DNA from: Firmicutes bacterium CAG:95
Lineage (GTDB): Bacteria; Bacillota; Clostridia; Lachnospirales; Lachnospiraceae
Direction of reading: 5' to 3'
NCBI GenBank assembly: GCA_000438155.1
Contig: FR902958.1
Coordinates: 1-14,544, forward strand
DNA: 14,544 nucleotides
The position numbers and the translations under genes were made by a program. This document shows, piece after piece, positions 13,047 to 14,544 of this stretch; the first letter of the stretch is position 1, and every line of letters starts with the position of its first letter. The notes under the pieces were generated by a model, which made no database searches, was not told where the DNA came from, and worked only from the letters and a program-made list of their open reading frames with translations.

Positions 13047-13691
13047 TCAATGACCGAAGCTTGTCACAAAATACATGAGAGCGGCCCAGGTATACACCGA
13101 ATAATAAATACCGTTGGAATCTGTTCCCTGATTTAAAATCTGCCGGGCCTCTTCTTTTGTTAAAAGAGAAAATCCGTTAAAGCATTCACTTCCAACAGCG
13201 CCATCGGTATTCAGTTCCGGAAGGGTATCACGGTTTATGGAAAGTAAAACGAGAGCATTGCTTTCATCGGTCATTCCCGGAGTGCTGAAAAGAAGCGGAT
13301 TGATCACTTTTGCGGTATCGCTGTCACCAAAAACAATGCCGGTTTCTTCCTTTAACTCTCTGGTTGCGGTGGTAATAAGGTCGGCATCCTCTTTATCGAT
13401 GAGACCGGCCGGAGGGCTTAACAGAAACTGACCGGTGGGGTAGCGGAACTCATGACTGAGTAAAAGCTTCGGTTCAGAATCCTTTGTATCCAAAACAACA
13501 ATGCAGGTTACGGCATCTGCCCGCATTTTCTTGAATTCTTCCGTGGTTTTCGCAGCCACAAGATCATCAGCCGTTCGCCTCGTCGCATCGTAATAATGTT
13601 TTCCTTCTGCATATTGCAAATCAAACACCCGGATAAATTTTGACTCAAATAAGGGCTTGATGTTTTCCTTTGAAAAATCTGGAGTATCCAT
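13047..13691 (-). CDS. NUDIX hydrolase, ADP-ribose pyrophosphatase-like
   Basis: This 214-residue cytoplasmic enzyme is predicted to hydrolyse a nucleoside diphosphate linked to another group, with ADP-ribose the likeliest substrate. The fold begins near residue 60 (AVTCIVVLD), with the ADP-ribose-type segment HEFRYPTGQFLLSPPAGLID. The Nudix box runs from G96 to about I119: R111, E112, E115, E116 and G118 in TRELKEETGI are all present. The first half of the box is one residue longer than the standard GX5EX7RE spacing, with D102 near the first acidic position, so it is slightly irregular. GAAGG (complement of 13701-13705) precedes the ATG by 9 bases, and a promoter lies about 60 bases further up. 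It is a single-gene unit. Confidence 0.87.
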   Translation of the reverse strand: MDTPDFSKENIKPLFESKFIRVFDLQYAEGKHYYDATRRTADDLVAAKTTEEFKKMRADAVTCIVVLDTKDSEPKLLLSHEFRYPTGQFLLSPPAGLIDKEDADLITTATRELKEETGIVFGDSDTAKVINPLLFSTPGMTDESNALVLLSINRDTLPELNTDGAVGSECFNGFSLLTKEEARQILNQGTDSNGIYYSVYTWAALMYFVTSFGH

Positions 13692-13747
13692 GCAAAATTT
13701 CCTTCTTTCTTTATATATATAAAAGATAATTGACAGGTAATGATTTT

Positions 13748-13776
13748 AGTATAACGCAATAAGTCAGCCATGTACA
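13748..13776 (-). promoter_or_regulatory. Promoter of the NUDIX gene
   Basis: On the minus strand TGTACA (13771-13776) and TATACT (13748-13753) are separated by 17 bp. The -10 matches at five positions and the -35 at four. Transcription would start near 13741, giving a leader of about 50 bases. Confidence 0.5.
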
Positions 13777-13796
13777 TTCATAAGTTGCCAAAGCAA

Positions 13797-13843
13797 AGTA
13801 ACTCAATTTAGTCAATTTACCTCAATTTACCACCGTAGTTACT
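13797..13843. repeat. Inverted pair AGTAACT/AGTTACT enclosing three TCAATTTA repeats
   Basis: AGTAACT (13797-13803) and AGTTACT (13837-13843) are exact inverted copies. Between and overlapping them, TCAATTTA occurs at 13803-13810, 13812-13819 and 13822-13829, a 9-10 bp period close to one helical turn. The cluster lies between the divergent NUDIX and ATPase genes, so it may bind a regulator acting on either. Confidence 0.45.
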
Positions 13844-13847
13844 CGGC

Positions 13848-13928
13848 GGTTGGAAAAGTTGAAAAAACACGCCAAAACAGGTTGGAAAAGTTGAAAAAAT
13901 TATGCTAAAATAGGTTGGAAAAGTTGAA
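13848..13928 (+). repeat. Three direct repeats GGTTGGAAAAGTTGAA upstream of the ATPase gene
   Basis: The 16-bp motif is exact at 13848-13863, 13880-13895 and 13913-13928, with periods of 32 and 33 bp. The sequence between copies is also partly conserved (A-run, GC, AAAA, then A or TA), so the whole unit is about 33 bp. A-tracts recur roughly every 9-12 bases, which favours intrinsic DNA curvature. The last copy ends 35 bases before the ATPase start codon. It is too short and too few in copies, and its units are too contiguous, to be a CRISPR array. Confidence 0.75.
13882..13911 (+). promoter_or_regulatory. Possible ATPase promoter inside the repeat array
   Basis: TTGGAA (13882-13887, part of repeat copy 2) and TAAAAT (13906-13911) lie 18 bp apart, matching consensus at four and five positions. 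A TATAAT at 13931-13936 has no -35 partner at normal distance. Either would place the repeats over the promoter. Confidence 0.3.
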
Positions 13929-13963
13929 TATATAATTTTAATTAAGAAATAAGGGGGGATAAT

Positions 13964-14544
13964 ATGCTTGACAGGTCGGCAGGAAAAATAATTACAGAAT
14001 GGATTTCAGATGGAAAAGATGCTTTATTAGTTACCGGAGCTAGACAAATCGGTAAGACATATCTGATACGGGAGTGCCTGAAAAACAGTGGTTTTCCATA
14101 CGTGGAGTTGAATTTCATAGAGAACCCGGAATTAATTGAGTTGTTTGCAGGAGCAAAGGATGCAAAAGAATTGATGATGCGGTTAAGTCTGGTGACAAAG
14201 GAAACACTTCAAGTTGGTAAGACTATATTCTTTCTTGATGAGATACAGGAGTTTAAAGATATTGTTACAAGAATTAAATTTTTAGTGGAGGATGGGAGCT
14301 TTCGTTATATTATGAGTGGTTCTCTTTTAGGCGTGGAATTAAACGATCTCCGATCAGCACCGGTAGGCTATTTGTCAGTTATTGATATGTTTCCGTTAGA
14401 TTTTAAGGAATTTGCATGTGCTGTTGGAGTAAATGAGCATATTATATCTACATTAAAGGAACATTTTGAGGATAGAACCAGAGTAGATGAATTTGTTCAT
14501 TCCAGGATGCTGGATGTATTTTATCTGTATCTGATTGTAGGAGG
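13964..14544 (+). CDS. AAA ATPase of the AAA_14/DUF4143 type, 3' end beyond the window
   Basis: The first 193 codons are open and run off the window; proteins of this family are usually about 400 residues. The start MLDRSAGKIITEWISDG leads to Walker A GARQIGKT (about residues 25-32). FFLDEIQEF (about 90-98) is the Walker B motif and SGSLLG (about 119-124) sensor 1, followed by the family-typical LSVIDMFPLDFKEF. This order identifies the AAA_14 ATPase that normally carries a C-terminal DUF4143 domain. Function of the family is not established; members are common, mobile and often present in several copies in gut clostridia. The ATG at 13964 follows AAGGGGGG (13951-13958) by 5 bases. The three-copy repeat lies directly upstream and may be its operator. 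Confidence 0.85.
   Translation, partial: MLDRSAGKIITEWISDGKDALLVTGARQIGKTYLIRECLKNSGFPYVELNFIENPELIELFAGAKDAKELMMRLSLVTKETLQVGKTIFFLDEIQEFKDIVTRIKFLVEDGSFRYIMSGSLLGVELNDLRSAPVGYLSVIDMFPLDFKEFACAVGVNEHIISTLKEHFEDRTRVDEFVHSRMLDVFYLYLIVG

Noticed and set aside
13848..13928. CRISPR array
   Set aside because: Only three copies of a 16-bp motif with partly conserved 16-17 bp gaps; no spacers of uniform unique sequence and no cas genes.

Overview
The window reads as a low-to-moderate GC Firmicutes chromosome, most likely class Clostridia and plausibly Lachnospiraceae. The basis is a SUF operon in the order sufC-sufB-sufD-sufS-sufU that ends in the zinc protein SufU. It also has strong AGGAGG-type ribosome sites, sigma-A type promoters with 17-bp spacers, and a large membrane GGDEF/HD-GYP protein. 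No rRNA, tRNA, CRISPR array or insertion sequence was found. The family assignment is inference from gene content, not from a marker gene.

Left end (1 to about 1930): an AT-rich accessory block. One good promoter drives three tightly packed genes: an XRE-type repressor (80-412), an ImmA/IrrE zinc protease (418-1170) and a PIN-domain protein (1163-1702) that overlaps the protease gene by 8 bp. The arrangement suggests a protease-controlled toxin or stress module. A perfect 11-bp hairpin follows, then a duplicated TTCTTTGACA element and a 25-codon gene (1850-1927) with a perfect ribosome site.

Centre-left (1940-7469): a cytoplasmic GH2 glycosidase (1940-3997). Then comes a membrane protein with a degenerate GGDEF domain and an intact-looking HD-GYP domain (4186-6615), probably a cyclic di-GMP phosphodiesterase. 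A thiamine pyrophosphokinase (6705-7469) with an unusual four-cysteine insertion follows.

Centre-right (7526-12552): the iron-sulfur cluster assembly operon. SufS takes sulfur from cysteine, SufU carries it, and the SufB-SufC-SufD scaffold builds the cluster. A strong promoter with a dyad operator candidate in its spacer starts the operon, a structured hairpin lies between sufC and sufB, and a strong hairpin at 12506-12552 ends it. That hairpin is shared with a convergent small gene.

Right end (12575-14544): on the minus strand, a 68-residue unknown protein with a repeat-rich leader and a NUDIX hydrolase. Between them is a perfect 19-bp palindrome with a Fur-family-like layout. On the plus strand, a 16-bp motif repeated three times at 32-33 bp spacing precedes the 5' part of an AAA ATPase gene that runs off the window. 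The two ends look like accessory DNA and the middle like conserved core. The best candidates for something new are the XRE/ImmA/PIN cassette, the 25-residue peptide and the repeat array before the ATPase.
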